From NCBI RefSeq assembly GCF_030345095.1, contig NZ_CP128360.1, forward strand, positions 4,216,001 through 4,280,000: DNA of 64,000 bases, given 5' to 3'. The stretch comes from Solwaraspora sp. WMMA2056. GTDB lineage: Bacteria > Actinomycetota > Actinomycetes > Mycobacteriales > Micromonosporaceae. A model generated the notes under the pieces. That model was not told the origin of the DNA and made no database searches. It saw only the letters and a list, made by a program, of their open reading frames with translations. Shown here piece by piece: positions 39,691 through 48,832 of the stretch. Position 1 is the stretch's first letter; the number at the start of each line of letters is the position of its first letter. The translations under genes and the position numbers were made by a program.

Positions 39691-42684
39691 ATGTCTCCAC
39701 ACCCACCACGATTCCGTCGACCAGTCACGTTCGCCGCCGCCGCGGTCATGCTCGGTTCGTTGGCCACCGTCGGCGCGTCGCCGGCCGCCGCCCAGAGCAC
39801 CGACCTGCCACCGCAGGAACCAGGCGTGACGCTGCGTACCTACGACGTGCGGGTACCGCTGTCGGAGATCTGTACTCTCAAGCCTGGCCAGACCCCCAAC
39901 GTCGACAAGCTGATGCCGGTCGTCGACTGGTCCACCGCCGCCGACTTCGGCTTCGAGGACAACTTCGTCACGCACGCGCTCGCCAACCTGCACATCGCCA
40001 CCGCGGGGACCTACACCTTCCGGCTGACCAGCGACGACGGCTCCCGGCTCTACATCGACGACGCGGTGGTGGTCGACCACGACGGGCTGCACGGTGCCAC
40101 CTCCATGGACGGCGCGGTCACCCTGACCGAGGGACACCACGCGCTGCGGGTCGAGTACTTCGAGGCCGGCGGCGGCCAGCAGCTCACCCTGGCGTGGCAG
40201 CCACCGGGCGCGGCGGACTTCGTCGTCGTGCCCAGCTCCGTGCTGAGCACCGACGCCGGCGTGGTCCGGGTGACCGCGCCCGGCCGCAAGGAGTGCCAGG
40301 GGGTCACCGACACTCCCGGCGACGGGCTTCCGCTGGACGGGGTGCACCCCGACTACACCCTGACCGACCTGCGCCCGGACGGCTTCCAACCACAGGTCTC
40401 CGGAATGGCCTGGACCGCCGACGGTCGGCTGGTCATCGCCACCTGGGGCGGCAGCGAACAGTTCAGCGGCGAGGTCTACATCGTCGAGAACGTCACCGGG
40501 GACAGCGGCCCGGACGAGGTGACCTACAAGCGGGTCGCCAGTGGCCTCAACGAGCCGATGGGCGTGGCCGTCGTCGACGGCATGATCTACGTCTCGCAGA
40601 AGCACGAGCTCACCGAGCTGCGCGACACCAACGGCGACGACGTCGCCGACGAACTGCGGACGGTCGCCAGCTGGCCGTACGGCGGAAACTTCCACGAGTT
40701 CGCCTTCGGGCTGCTCTACAAGGGCGGCAACTTCTACCTGAACCTGTCGGTGGCGATCGACTACGGCGGCGCGACCACCAACCCGCAGCCGGTGGCCAAC
40801 CGGGGGACCAGTGTCGTGGTGAACCGACGTACCGGCAAGGTCAGCTACGTCGCCGGTGGGCTGCGTACCCCCAACGGCATCGGCTGGGGGCCGGACAACG
40901 AGCTGTTCGTCACCGACAACCAGGGCGGCTACCTGCCGGCCAGCAAGTTGGTCCATATCCAACCCGACCAGTTCTTCAACCACTACACCAACCCGGCCGG
41001 GCCGTACGACGCCAACCCGGTGACCCAGCCCGCGCTCTGGCTGCCGCAGAACGAGATCGCCAACTCGCCCAGCACCCCGGTGCTGCTCAAGAAGGGCCCG
41101 TACCGGGGGCAGTTCCTGATCGGCGACGTCACCTACGGTGGGCTGCAGCGGGCGTACCTGGAGAAGGTCAAGGACCAGTACCAGGGCGCGGTGTTCCGGC
41201 ACACCCAGGGCCTGGAGGCCGGCGTCAACCGGGTCACCCTCGGCCCGGACGGTGCCATCTACGTCGGTGGGCTCGGCGCCGACGGCAACTGGGGCCAGCC
41301 CGGCAAGCTGCGGTACGGCCTGCAGAAGCTCACCCCGAACGACAACCGTACGTTCGACATGAAGTCGATGAGCGCCACCCCGAACGGCTTCAAGATCGAG
41401 TACACCCGGCCGCTGTCCACGGCGACCATTCAGGACATCGCCGGGCGCTACCAGGTCGAGCAGTGGCGCTACGCGCCGACCCCGACCTACGGAGGCCCGA
41501 AGGTCGACGAGGAGTCGCTGCGGGTCAGTGGGGTCAAGGTCTCCAACGACCGGCGGACGGTCTGGCTGACCATCGACGGGCTCCAGCAGGGCCGCGTGGT
41601 GCATCTGCGCTCGCCCCGGTCGTTCACCGCGTCCAACGGCGAGCAGCTGTGGAGCACCGAGGCCTGGTACACCCTCAACGCCATCCCCGGTGTCCAGCCC
41701 GACCGGGTCTTCTACGAGGCCGAGGAGGGCCACCGCCAGGGCAGCGCCCGGGTCGACACCGAGCACGCCGGCTTCTCCGGGGTCGGCTTCGTCGCCGGGT
41801 TCGGGGACCTCAACGCCGCGACGACCGTACACGTCGACGTGAAGCGCAACGGCGAGTACGAGGTGGGGCTGCGCTACAGCAACGGTCCCAACCCGTTCTC
41901 CGGCGACAAGACCGTCAGCATCTACGTCAACGGCGAGAAGGTACGCCAGACGGTCCTGCCGTCCACCGTCACCTGGAAGGAGTGGGCGACCAAGTCCGAG
42001 CTGCTGACGTTGCGCAAGGGTGTCAACGCCATCCAGTACCGGGTGGAGACCGGCGACACCGGACACGTCAACCTGGACCTGGTGACCGTGCGTCAGCCCG
42101 GCGAACGGATCGTGCTGTTCGACGGTGGCGACCTGGCGGAGTGGCAGCACACCGACGGGCGTTCGGCGAGCTGGCCGCGACTGGCCGACGGGTCGATGGA
42201 GGTCTGCTGCGGCGATCTGCGTACCCGCCAGGCGTTCGGCGACTTCCGGTTGCACGTCGAGTTCAAGGTGCCGCAGCTGCCGGCCGACGTGACCGGGCAG
42301 AACCGCGGAAACAGCGGTGTCTACCTGCAGGAACGCTACGAGATCCAGATCCTCGACTCGTACGGTGACCCGACCCTGGACACCAACGAGGCAGGTGCGA
42401 TCTACCTGCAGAAGGCGCCGGACGTCAACGCCGCGCGGCCGGCGGACACCTGGCAGACGTACGACATCACCTACCGGGCCGCCCGTTACGACGGTGCCGG
42501 TACCAAGACCGAGGATGCCCGGGTGACGCTGGTCTGGAACGGCGTGACCGTCCACGACGATGTCGCCATCACCGGTCCGACCGGCGGCAACATCCCCGAG
42601 GGGCCGGCCACCGGATCCATCAGGTTGCAGGACCACCAGAACGCCGTGCAGTACCGCAACATCTGGATCGAGCCGTTGAGCTGA
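39691..42684 (+). CDS. secreted PA14/sorbosone-dehydrogenase-like/CBM/DUF1080 protein
   Basis: A 997-residue secreted protein. A signal peptide covers about residues 1-34 (Arg-rich start, hydrophobic core, ASPAAAQ cleavage). Next comes a PA14-like lectin domain (about 50-190, TFRLTSDDGSRLYID), then a six-blade beta-propeller of the glucose/sorbosone dehydrogenase type (about 230-570: FQPQVSGMAWTADGRLVI, LNEPMGVAVVDG, GLRTPNGIGWGPDNELFVTDN). A CBM6/35-like domain follows (about 685-790, VFYEAEEGHRQGSARV), then a DUF1080/3-keto-disaccharide hydrolase-like jelly roll (about 800-997, LFDGGDLAEWQH, GNSGVYLQERYEIQILDS). It probably binds and modifies an extracellular glycan. The ATG follows AGGGGGAGGA. 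A terminator follows. Confidence 0.88.
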   Translation: MSPHPPRFRRPVTFAAAAVMLGSLATVGASPAAAQSTDLPPQEPGVTLRTYDVRVPLSEICTLKPGQTPNVDKLMPVVDWSTAADFGFEDNFVTHALANLHIATAGTYTFRLTSDDGSRLYIDDAVVVDHDGLHGATSMDGAVTLTEGHHALRVEYFEAGGGQQLTLAWQPPGAADFVVVPSSVLSTDAGVVRVTAPGRKECQGVTDTPGDGLPLDGVHPDYTLTDLRPDGFQPQVSGMAWTADGRLVIATWGGSEQFSGEVYIVENVTGDSGPDEVTYKRVASGLNEPMGVAVVDGMIYVSQKHELTELRDTNGDDVADELRTVASWPYGGNFHEFAFGLLYKGGNFYLNLSVAIDYGGATTNPQPVANRGTSVVVNRRTGKVSYVAGGLRTPNGIGWGPDNELFVTDNQGGYLPASKLVHIQPDQFFNHYTNPAGPYDANPVTQPALWLPQNEIANSPSTPVLLKKGPYRGQFLIGDVTYGGLQRAYLEKVKDQYQGAVFRHTQGLEAGVNRVTLGPDGAIYVGGLGADGNWGQPGKLRYGLQKLTPNDNRTFDMKSMSATPNGFKIEYTRPLSTATIQDIAGRYQVEQWRYAPTPTYGGPKVDEESLRVSGVKVSNDRRTVWLTIDGLQQGRVVHLRSPRSFTASNGEQLWSTEAWYTLNAIPGVQPDRVFYEAEEGHRQGSARVDTEHAGFSGVGFVAGFGDLNAATTVHVDVKRNGEYEVGLRYSNGPNPFSGDKTVSIYVNGEKVRQTVLPSTVTWKEWATKSELLTLRKGVNAIQYRVETGDTGHVNLDLVTVRQPGERIVLFDGGDLAEWQHTDGRSASWPRLADGSMEVCCGDLRTRQAFGDFRLHVEFKVPQLPADVTGQNRGNSGVYLQERYEIQILDSYGDPTLDTNEAGAIYLQKAPDVNAARPADTWQTYDITYRAARYDGAGTKTEDARVTLVWNGVTVHDDVAITGPTGGNIPEGPATGSIRLQDHQNAVQYRNIWIEPLS

Positions 42685-42695
42685 TCCGCCTACCT

Positions 42696-42736
42696 CCGGC
42701 GGCGCCGGGCCGGGTCCACCGGTCCGGCGCCGCCGG
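42696..42736 (+). terminator. terminator hairpin after the secreted protein
   Basis: Eighteen-bp arms (42696-42713 and 42719-42736, one G-T pair) with a 5-nt loop, 12 bp after the stop codon. Confidence 0.8.
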
Positions 42737-42947
42737 CTGTCGCCGCGTCCGTCACGGGCTGTCGTCCCACAGCGATATTCAATCGTTTCGTGACGGGCGA
42801 CGAGAAATTGTTGACATTGGGTGTGCCGGTGGTTGACCATGGCCGGACGGCGGGGTGACCACGCTCACACCGAGCCGCACCTGCGCCCCGGGTGCACCCG
42901 CCTGGATTGACGCACCCCACGACCTCCGTCCCGGAAGGGCCTCGTCA

Positions 42948-43919
42948 ATGAAGAAGACCCTCACCCTCGGGTTGATCGCCACCGTCGCGTTCGCCCTTAC
43001 CGCCTGCACCGATTCTGACGCGCCCCCGACCGACCAGGCCGACGACGACCTGCGTCAGGTCCGCGTCGCGGCGCTACCGATCACGGAGACCGCCGCGCTC
43101 TGGGGCGGTATCGAGGCCGGCATCTTCGCCGAGCACGGTCTCGCGGTCGAGGTGCTGCCCGCACAGGGCGGCGCACAGGCGATTCCCGCCCTGATCAACG
43201 GAGACATCGACTTCGCCATCGGCCAGCCGTTCGGTCCGTTCCGCGCCGATCTGCAGGATCTCGGCGTCGTGATGATCGGCAACTACGCCTCCTCCTACGC
43301 CGACGGCGACGACATCAACGCGGTCGTGGCGTCGGCGCAGTCCGGCATCACCCGGCCCGCCGAGCTCGCTGGCCGCCGGGTGGCCGTCAACAGCCTCGGT
43401 GCCGCCGGCGACGTGACGATCATGGCTGCGGTGGAGCAGGACGGCGGCGACCCGACCGCCATCCAGTTCGTCGAGGTCGCCTTCCCCGACGTCCCCGCCC
43501 AGTTGGAAGCGAACAACATCGACGCCGCCTGGGTGCCGGAGCCGTTCGTCACCCAGCTGCGCGGTCGGGGCGACGTCCTCGTCGTGGAGCCCTATCAGGC
43601 GGTCATCCCCGGACTCGCCACCCTGACGACGATCACCACCGCCGAGCGCCTCGAGTCCGACGCCGATCTGATCGCCGACTTCTCCACCGCGATGGAGCAG
43701 ACGCTGCAGTGGGCGCAGGACTCCGCCAACGAGGCGGCAGTGCGCCAGGCGATCAAGGACAACCTGGAGCTGCCCGAGGCGGTCGCCGACTCGGTGCGGC
43801 TGCCGGAGTTCGGCTGGGAGCTCGACCGGGCGAGCCTGGAGACGCTCGCGACCCTCGCGGGCGAGTACGGCGTCCTGGAGCAGCAGCCGGACTTCGACCG
43901 CCTCATCCAGCAGCAGTAG
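42948..43919 (+). CDS. NMT1/SsuA-type ABC transporter substrate-binding lipoprotein
   Basis: A 323-residue solute-binding lipoprotein. The signal peptide ends in the lipobox ALTAC, so Cys at about residue 20 is lipidated. The mature part has VRVAALPITETAALWGGIEAGIFAEHGL, GGAQAIPALINGDIDFAIGQ and LAGRRVAVNSLGAAGD, typical of NMT1/THI5/SsuA binding proteins for nitrate, sulphonates, taurine, pyrimidine or aromatic acids. It is the first gene of an importer operon with two permeases and one ATPase. An intergenic hairpin behind it may raise its dosage. The neighbouring catabolic genes point to an aromatic or related organic acid. Confidence 0.88.
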   Translation: MKKTLTLGLIATVAFALTACTDSDAPPTDQADDDLRQVRVAALPITETAALWGGIEAGIFAEHGLAVEVLPAQGGAQAIPALINGDIDFAIGQPFGPFRADLQDLGVVMIGNYASSYADGDDINAVVASAQSGITRPAELAGRRVAVNSLGAAGDVTIMAAVEQDGGDPTAIQFVEVAFPDVPAQLEANNIDAAWVPEPFVTQLRGRGDVLVVEPYQAVIPGLATLTTITTAERLESDADLIADFSTAMEQTLQWAQDSANEAAVRQAIKDNLELPEAVADSVRLPEFGWELDRASLETLATLAGEYGVLEQQPDFDRLIQQQ

Positions 43920-43925
43920 CGGTGC

Positions 43926-43968
43926 GGTCCCGCCCGCCCGCGGCCACCGGCACGCTGCGGGCGGGACC
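43926..43968 (+). terminator. intercistronic hairpin after the binding-protein gene
   Basis: Perfect 12-bp arms GGTCCCGCCCGC (43926-43937) and its complement (43957-43968) around a 19-nt loop, between the binding protein and first permease. It may stabilise the upstream message or attenuate readthrough, a common arrangement in importer operons. Confidence 0.65.
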
Positions 43969-43985
43969 CCCGACCAGGGAGCAAC

Positions 43986-44786
43986 ATGCACGTTCTGTCC
44001 ATCCGACGTCCCCGTTCACTGCGCAAGGCGGTGCTGGGCGTCGTCGGACTGACCGGGTTCCTCGTCGTCTGGCAGCTGATCCCGACGCTCGGCCTGGTGA
44101 ATTCGCAGTACCTGCCGTATGTCACGGACGTAGTCGCACGACTCGCCGAAGAGTTTCGTGACCTCGCCTTCTGGCGGCGGCTCGGGTCCACCATGACCGC
44201 CTGGGCGATCGGGCTGGGAGTAGCGACCGTGGCCGCTGTCGCTCTGGGCACGCTCGTCGGTCTGGTGCCGGCCCTGCGCAGGGCCACCCACACGATGGTC
44301 GAGTTCCTGCGCCCGATCCCGTCGGTCGCGCTCATCCCGCTGGCCGTGCTGCTGTTCGGCATTCAGCTGCAGGCGGCCCTCGTGATCATCATCTACGCGT
44401 CGTTCTGGCAGGTGTTCGTGCAGGTGATCTACGGCGTCGCCGACGTCGACACGGTCGCTCGCGACACCGCGCGCAGCTTCGACCTGACCCACCGTGAGCG
44501 GTTGTTCTACCTGGTGCTACCGACCGCCCTGCCGTATCTGATGACCGGTGTCCGGCTGGCCGCCGCGGTCGCGCTCATCCTGGCCATCACGGCCGAGATG
44601 GTGATCGGCAACCCCGGACTCGGCCGCATGATCGAGTTGTCCCGCTCCGCCGGCGACGCCGTCGGGCTCTACGCCTTCGTCGTGGTGACCGGGCTGCTCG
44701 GGCTCGGCGTCAACCTGGTCTTCCGGTTCATCGAGCGGCGCTCGCTCTCCTGGCACCAGTCGGTACGCGGAGAGGAGGTCCAGTGA
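43986..44786 (+). CDS. ABC transporter permease, SsuC-like
   Basis: A 266-residue inner-membrane permease with about six helices. The coupling (EAA) loop is VARDTARSFDLTHRERLFYLVLPTALPYLMTGV, typical of the SsuC/TauC family. The preceding gene supplies the binding protein. Its stop overlaps the second permease start as GTGA. Two different permeases suggest a heterodimeric channel. Confidence 0.88.
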   Translation: MHVLSIRRPRSLRKAVLGVVGLTGFLVVWQLIPTLGLVNSQYLPYVTDVVARLAEEFRDLAFWRRLGSTMTAWAIGLGVATVAAVALGTLVGLVPALRRATHTMVEFLRPIPSVALIPLAVLLFGIQLQAALVIIIYASFWQVFVQVIYGVADVDTVARDTARSFDLTHRERLFYLVLPTALPYLMTGVRLAAAVALILAITAEMVIGNPGLGRMIELSRSAGDAVGLYAFVVVTGLLGLGVNLVFRFIERRSLSWHQSVRGEEVQ

Positions 44787-45619
44787 CCGCGTCAGCCGTA
44801 CCCGCCGACGGGGCCGCTCGCCGACCGCGTCGGCGGCCCTCCGCCGTCCGGCGGATCGTCGAGAATCTGCTCTACTCCTTCGGCCTGCCCTTCCTGCTGC
44901 TGGTCGTCTGGGGGCTGGCGTCGACGTCGTCGTCGAACCGGTTCTTCCCCGGGCCGGTGCCGATCCTCGACGCGTTCGTCGCCACCTGGGTCGGTCCCGC
45001 GTTCGTCTCCGACGTGCTGCCGAGCCTGTACCGGCTGGCCCTGGGGATCGTCGCCTCGATCGTGCTCGGCATCGCCGCCGGTACGCTCATCGGCCTGTTC
45101 CGGTGGCTGCGGGAACTACTCGAACCGCTGCTGGAGTTCTTCCGGGCGATCCCGCCGCCGGTGCTGATCCCGGTCGTGATGCTGCTGCTGGGCATCACCG
45201 ACACGATGCGGGTGGTGGTGATCGTCTCCGGGGCGCTCTGGCCGATCCTGCTGAACACGATCGACGGTGTCCGCGCAACCGACTCGGTCATGTCCGAGAC
45301 CGCCGACTCGTTCCAGATCACCTGGTGGGAGCGGCTGTGGTTCCTGGTGCTGCCGGCGGCCAGCCCGCGCATCATGGCCGGCGTGCGCCAAGGGCTGTCG
45401 GTCGCGCTCATCCTGATGGTGATCTCGGAGATGTTCGCGTCCTCCGCCGGACTCGGCTACCGGATCGCCTACTTCCAACGCAACTACCTCATCGCCGAGA
45501 TGTGGAGCGGCATCCTGCTGCTCGGCCTCGTCGGTGTCCTGCTCGCGGTCACCTTCGGTGTCGTCGAGCGGCGCGTGCTGCGCTGGTACCACGGAGCAAG
45601 GGAGATCAATCGTGCCTGA
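44783..45619 (+). CDS. ABC transporter permease, SsuC-like
   Basis: A 278-residue permease paralogous to the upstream one. The basic N terminus (RRPRRRPSAVRR) precedes a first helix YSFGLPFLLLVVWGLA. The EAA-type loop is SVMSETADSFQITWWERLWFLVLPAASPRIMAGV. It ends overlapping the ATPase gene by 8 bp. It should pair with the 43986-44786 product. Confidence 0.88.
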   Translation: MTASAVPADGAARRPRRRPSAVRRIVENLLYSFGLPFLLLVVWGLASTSSSNRFFPGPVPILDAFVATWVGPAFVSDVLPSLYRLALGIVASIVLGIAAGTLIGLFRWLRELLEPLLEFFRAIPPPVLIPVVMLLLGITDTMRVVVIVSGALWPILLNTIDGVRATDSVMSETADSFQITWWERLWFLVLPAASPRIMAGVRQGLSVALILMVISEMFASSAGLGYRIAYFQRNYLIAEMWSGILLLGLVGVLLAVTFGVVERRVLRWYHGAREINRA

Positions 45620-46412
45620 GCGGAGCGTCCTGCTGCGGGTGGAACACCTGCGCAAGGTCTACGAGTCGGCGAACGGCGACGTCGAGGCGATCGGCGACAT
45701 CAGCTTCACGATGCACGCCGGTGAACTCGTCTGCATCGTGGGGCCGTCGGGCTGCGGCAAGACGACCCTGCTGAAGTGCCTGGCCGGTCTGCTGCGTCCC
45801 ACCAGCGGGCGCATCGAGATGGACGGGGCCCCGGTCACCGGCCCGAGCCCCGCGATGGCCGTCGTCTTCCAGGAGTACGGTCGCAGCCTCTACCCCTGGC
45901 TGACGGTCCGGGGCAACGTCGAGCTGCCGCTGCGGCACAAGCGGCTCTCCCGCAGCCAACGGGGCAAACTCGTCACCGACGCCCTCGAGGCGGTGGGTCT
46001 GGGCCACGCGGCCCGCAGCCACCCCTGGCAACTGTCCGGCGGCATGCAGCAGCGGGTGGCGATCGCCCGGGCCGTCGCGTACCACCCGGAAGTGCTGATC
46101 ATGGACGAGCCGTTCGCTGCGGTCGACGCCCAGACCCGGGCGGACCTGGAGGATCTGGTACGGCAGCTGCACACCGACCGCAAGATATCGATCGTCTTCG
46201 TCACCCACGACATCGACGAGTCGGTCTATCTGGGCGAGCGGGTGCTCGTGTTGTCGAAGTCGCCGACCTGGGTGCAGGAGGACCTCGCGATCGACCTTCC
46301 GGCCGAGCGCGATCAGATCACCACCCGGGCGCTACCTCGGTTCACCCAACTGCGGACGCAGATCTACGGACAGATCCAGCGGGCCAAGCGGGGGGAGACC
46401 GCCACCGCCTGA
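45612..46412 (+). CDS. ABC transporter ATP-binding protein, SsuB/TauB-like
   Basis: A 266-residue ATPase. Walker A is VGPSGCGKTTLLK, the Q-loop is in VVFQEYGRSLYPWLTVRGNV, the signature is LSGGMQQRVAIARA, Walker B VLIMDEPFAAVD, and the H-loop FVTHDIDESVYL. GTG 45612 with AAGGGAGATC is chosen over an upstream in-frame ATG. It energises import through the two permeases. The next gene (PaaX) starts 36 bp downstream. Confidence 0.92.
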   Translation: MPERSVLLRVEHLRKVYESANGDVEAIGDISFTMHAGELVCIVGPSGCGKTTLLKCLAGLLRPTSGRIEMDGAPVTGPSPAMAVVFQEYGRSLYPWLTVRGNVELPLRHKRLSRSQRGKLVTDALEAVGLGHAARSHPWQLSGGMQQRVAIARAVAYHPEVLIMDEPFAAVDAQTRADLEDLVRQLHTDRKISIVFVTHDIDESVYLGERVLVLSKSPTWVQEDLAIDLPAERDQITTRALPRFTQLRTQIYGQIQRAKRGETATA

Positions 46413-46448
46413 CCGTACCGTCGGACCAGTGCCGCCCGAGGGGGAGCC

Positions 46449-47336
46449 GTGCGTAGTCGACAACCGAAACAGTTGCTGCTCGCCTTCTTCGGGGAGCACG
46501 TCGTCGACGACGACCCCGGTCCGATCCGCGCGAGTGTGCTGATCGGCGTTCTCGAAGGTGCCGGCGTCGCCGCCCCGGCGACCCGGGCCACCCTCGACCG
46601 GCTCGTGCAGACCGGCGTCCTTGCCCGCAGCCGGCAGGGCAGGGAGATCCGCTTCTCGCTCACCGGGCACGGAGCGGCGGTGCTGCGCGAGGCGACCGAC
46701 CGGGTCCGTGGTCCGCGGCCGTTCGATCCGCAGGGCCCCGGGTGGACGCTGGTCACGTTCACCATCCCGGAGGGCCAACGGACCCTGCGCCATCGACTGC
46801 GGTCGACGTTGACCTGGGAAGGGTTCGCGCCGTTGCGCGACGGGCTGTGGCTGGCCCCCGGCGAGGTCGACCTGGCCGGCTCGCTGGAGCCGCTGCGCCG
46901 GGACCTGCCGGCCGGCACCGTCGTCGCCTTCCACGCCCGGGAGCTCGGCGAGTTCCCGATCGCCGACAGCGTCCGGGCCGCCTGGGACATCGAATCGATC
47001 CGCCGGGAGCACCTCGCGTTCATCGACGTCTGGGACGACCCGGCGGCGGCGACACAGGCGACCAGTGCGTTGTCCGTACGGACGATGCTCGTGGCGGACT
47101 GGCTCGCGTTGCTGCGGGCCGACCCCCGGCTGCCCCGGCAGTTCATGGACGCACAGTGGCCCGCCACCCGGTCGACACAGGTCTACCGTCGAATGCACGG
47201 ACAGCTGGCCGCTCCGTCGGCCGCGGAGTTCGCCGCGCTCGTCGGAGGGGTCGACGGAGTCAGCCGGCGAACCGGGCCCGCAGCTCGGCCTTCCGCACCT
47301 TCCCCGAGGCGGTCCTCGGCAGCTCGTCCACGATGA
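46449..47336 (+). CDS. PaaX-family transcriptional regulator
   Basis: A 295-residue regulator. The N-terminal winged helix is LIGVLEGAGVAAPATRATLDRLVQTGVLARSRQGREIRFSLT split over residues 30-75; the PaaX central domain has LRHRLRSTLTWEGFAPLRDGLWLAPG; and the C-terminal part is FMDAQWPATRSTQVYRRMH. PaaX proteins repress aromatic-acid (phenylacetate) catabolic genes and release DNA on binding an aryl-CoA. GTG follows GAGGGGGAG. The last 25 codons overlap the 3' end of the convergent acyl-CoA ligase by 77 bp, giving an Arg/Ser/Pro tail. The position between importer and ligase suggests control of both by the aryl-CoA product (inference). Confidence 0.85.
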   Translation: MRSRQPKQLLLAFFGEHVVDDDPGPIRASVLIGVLEGAGVAAPATRATLDRLVQTGVLARSRQGREIRFSLTGHGAAVLREATDRVRGPRPFDPQGPGWTLVTFTIPEGQRTLRHRLRSTLTWEGFAPLRDGLWLAPGEVDLAGSLEPLRRDLPAGTVVAFHARELGEFPIADSVRAAWDIESIRREHLAFIDVWDDPAAATQATSALSVRTMLVADWLALLRADPRLPRQFMDAQWPATRSTQVYRRMHGQLAAPSAAEFAALVGGVDGVSRRTGPAARPSAPSPRRSSAARPR

Positions 47337-48795
47337 CCAGGTTCTTCGGCATCTTGTAGCGGGCGATCCGGCCGTCGAGGAATTCGCGTACCGTCCCGAG
47401 GTCGACGCTGGCACCCTCGCGGACCGTCACGATCGCCCAGGGCACCTCGCCCCAGCGGGGGTCAGGTACGCCGATCACGGCCGCCCCCGTCACCCCGTCG
47501 ACCTCGCTGAGCAGCAGCTCGAGCTCTGGCGGGTAGATGTTCTCGCCGCCTGAGATGATCATGTCCTTGAGCCGGCCCGCGATGTACAGGTAACCGTCGT
47601 CGTCCAGGTAGCCGAGGTCCCCGGACCGCAACCAGCCGTCCGAGGTGAACGCCGCCGCCGTCGCCTCCGGCAGCCGGTGGTAGCCGGGGAACACGTTCGG
47701 CCCGGCGATCTCGATCTCGCCGATGGCGCCGGCCGGCACCGGCGTACCGTCGCCGCTGGCGATCCGCACGTCGGTGAAGAAGTGCGGCAGGCCGACGCTG
47801 CCCTGCTTCGCGCGGGTCATCGCCGGTGGCAGCGCGGTTGCCCCCGGCGAGGCCTCGGTCATGCCGTAACCCTGCGAGAACGACAACCCCCGCTGCTCGT
47901 ACGCGTCGAGGATCCGCACCGGCACCGCCGACCCGCCGCAGGTGAGTTTCGTCAACGACGACAGGTCGGTGGACGACCAGTTCGGATGCTCGGCCATCAT
48001 CTGGTACGTGGTCGGCACGCCGCTGAGCATCGTCACGCCGTACCGTTCGATCTGGGCCAGCGCCCGGCCCGGTTCGAAGCCCTTCTCCAGCACGAGCGTC
48101 CCGCCCTTGAGGATCACCGGCAACGCCCCCATGCCCAGGGAGGCGACGTGGAACAGCGGCGAGATCATCAACGCGACGTCCGTGGAGACCACGTCGTAGT
48201 CGACGATGCAGTTGAGCGCGACCCAGGTCAGGTTGCCGTGGGTCAGCGTCGCGCCCTTGGCCCGGCCGGTGGTACCCGACGTGTAGATGATCGCGGCCGG
48301 GTCGTCCATGCCCACCTGGCGTGCGGCGACCTCGCCTGCCTCGTCGGCCTCGACCTCTTCCATCAGTCGGGCCAGTCCGGGCTGCTGCGCACTGCCGAGG
48401 CCGGTGACGACGATCCGTGGCGCCGCCGCCCCACCGGTGGCGGCAGCGACCCGGGCCGCGAAGTCGGGGTCGTGGATCAGGACCCGGGCACCGCTGTCGG
48501 TGAGCACGTGCGTGATCTCCGGCGGCGCGAGGCGGGTGTTGACCGGGACGAACACCGCGCCCAGCCGCGCGGCCCCGAACATCACCTGGAGAAAGTCCGG
48601 GCTGTTCTCCCCGAGGTAGGCGACGCTGTCGCCGGTGCCGACGCCGAGGTGGCGCAGCGCCGCCGCGACCCGGTCCGCGCCGTCGACGAACTGCCGGTAC
48701 GTCATGGTCGACCCCTCGCCGTGGACGAGGGCGGTCCGGTCGGGTGACATGCGGCGGCGCTTGGTCAACCAGGTGCCGATCCCGTGCTGGTGCAT
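47260..48795 (-). CDS. acyl-CoA ligase (AMP-forming)
   Basis: A 511-residue ANL superfamily ligase. The phosphate loop is IIYTSGTTGRAKGATLTH, then LKLTCGGSAVPVRIL and SQGYGMTEASPG (A5), GDLGYLDDDGYLYIAGRLKDMIISGGENIYPPELE (A7/A8) and the catalytic Lys in PRTASGKVRKAELR. It activates a carboxylic acid to its CoA ester; FadD3- and feruloyl-CoA-synthetase-like members act on ring-containing acids. ATG follows GGGAGAATCTG. It is the last gene of the MaoC/amidohydrolase/SDR direction and overlaps paaX at its 3' end. Confidence 0.9.
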   Translation of the reverse strand: MHQHGIGTWLTKRRRMSPDRTALVHGEGSTMTYRQFVDGADRVAAALRHLGVGTGDSVAYLGENSPDFLQVMFGAARLGAVFVPVNTRLAPPEITHVLTDSGARVLIHDPDFAARVAAATGGAAAPRIVVTGLGSAQQPGLARLMEEVEADEAGEVAARQVGMDDPAAIIYTSGTTGRAKGATLTHGNLTWVALNCIVDYDVVSTDVALMISPLFHVASLGMGALPVILKGGTLVLEKGFEPGRALAQIERYGVTMLSGVPTTYQMMAEHPNWSSTDLSSLTKLTCGGSAVPVRILDAYEQRGLSFSQGYGMTEASPGATALPPAMTRAKQGSVGLPHFFTDVRIASGDGTPVPAGAIGEIEIAGPNVFPGYHRLPEATAAAFTSDGWLRSGDLGYLDDDGYLYIAGRLKDMIISGGENIYPPELELLLSEVDGVTGAAVIGVPDPRWGEVPWAIVTVREGASVDLGTVREFLDGRIARYKMPKNLVIVDELPRTASGKVRKAELRARFAG

Positions 48796-48832
48796 CAGAT
48801 TCTCCCGGTCGTGCAGGAACCCGATCTCCTGG

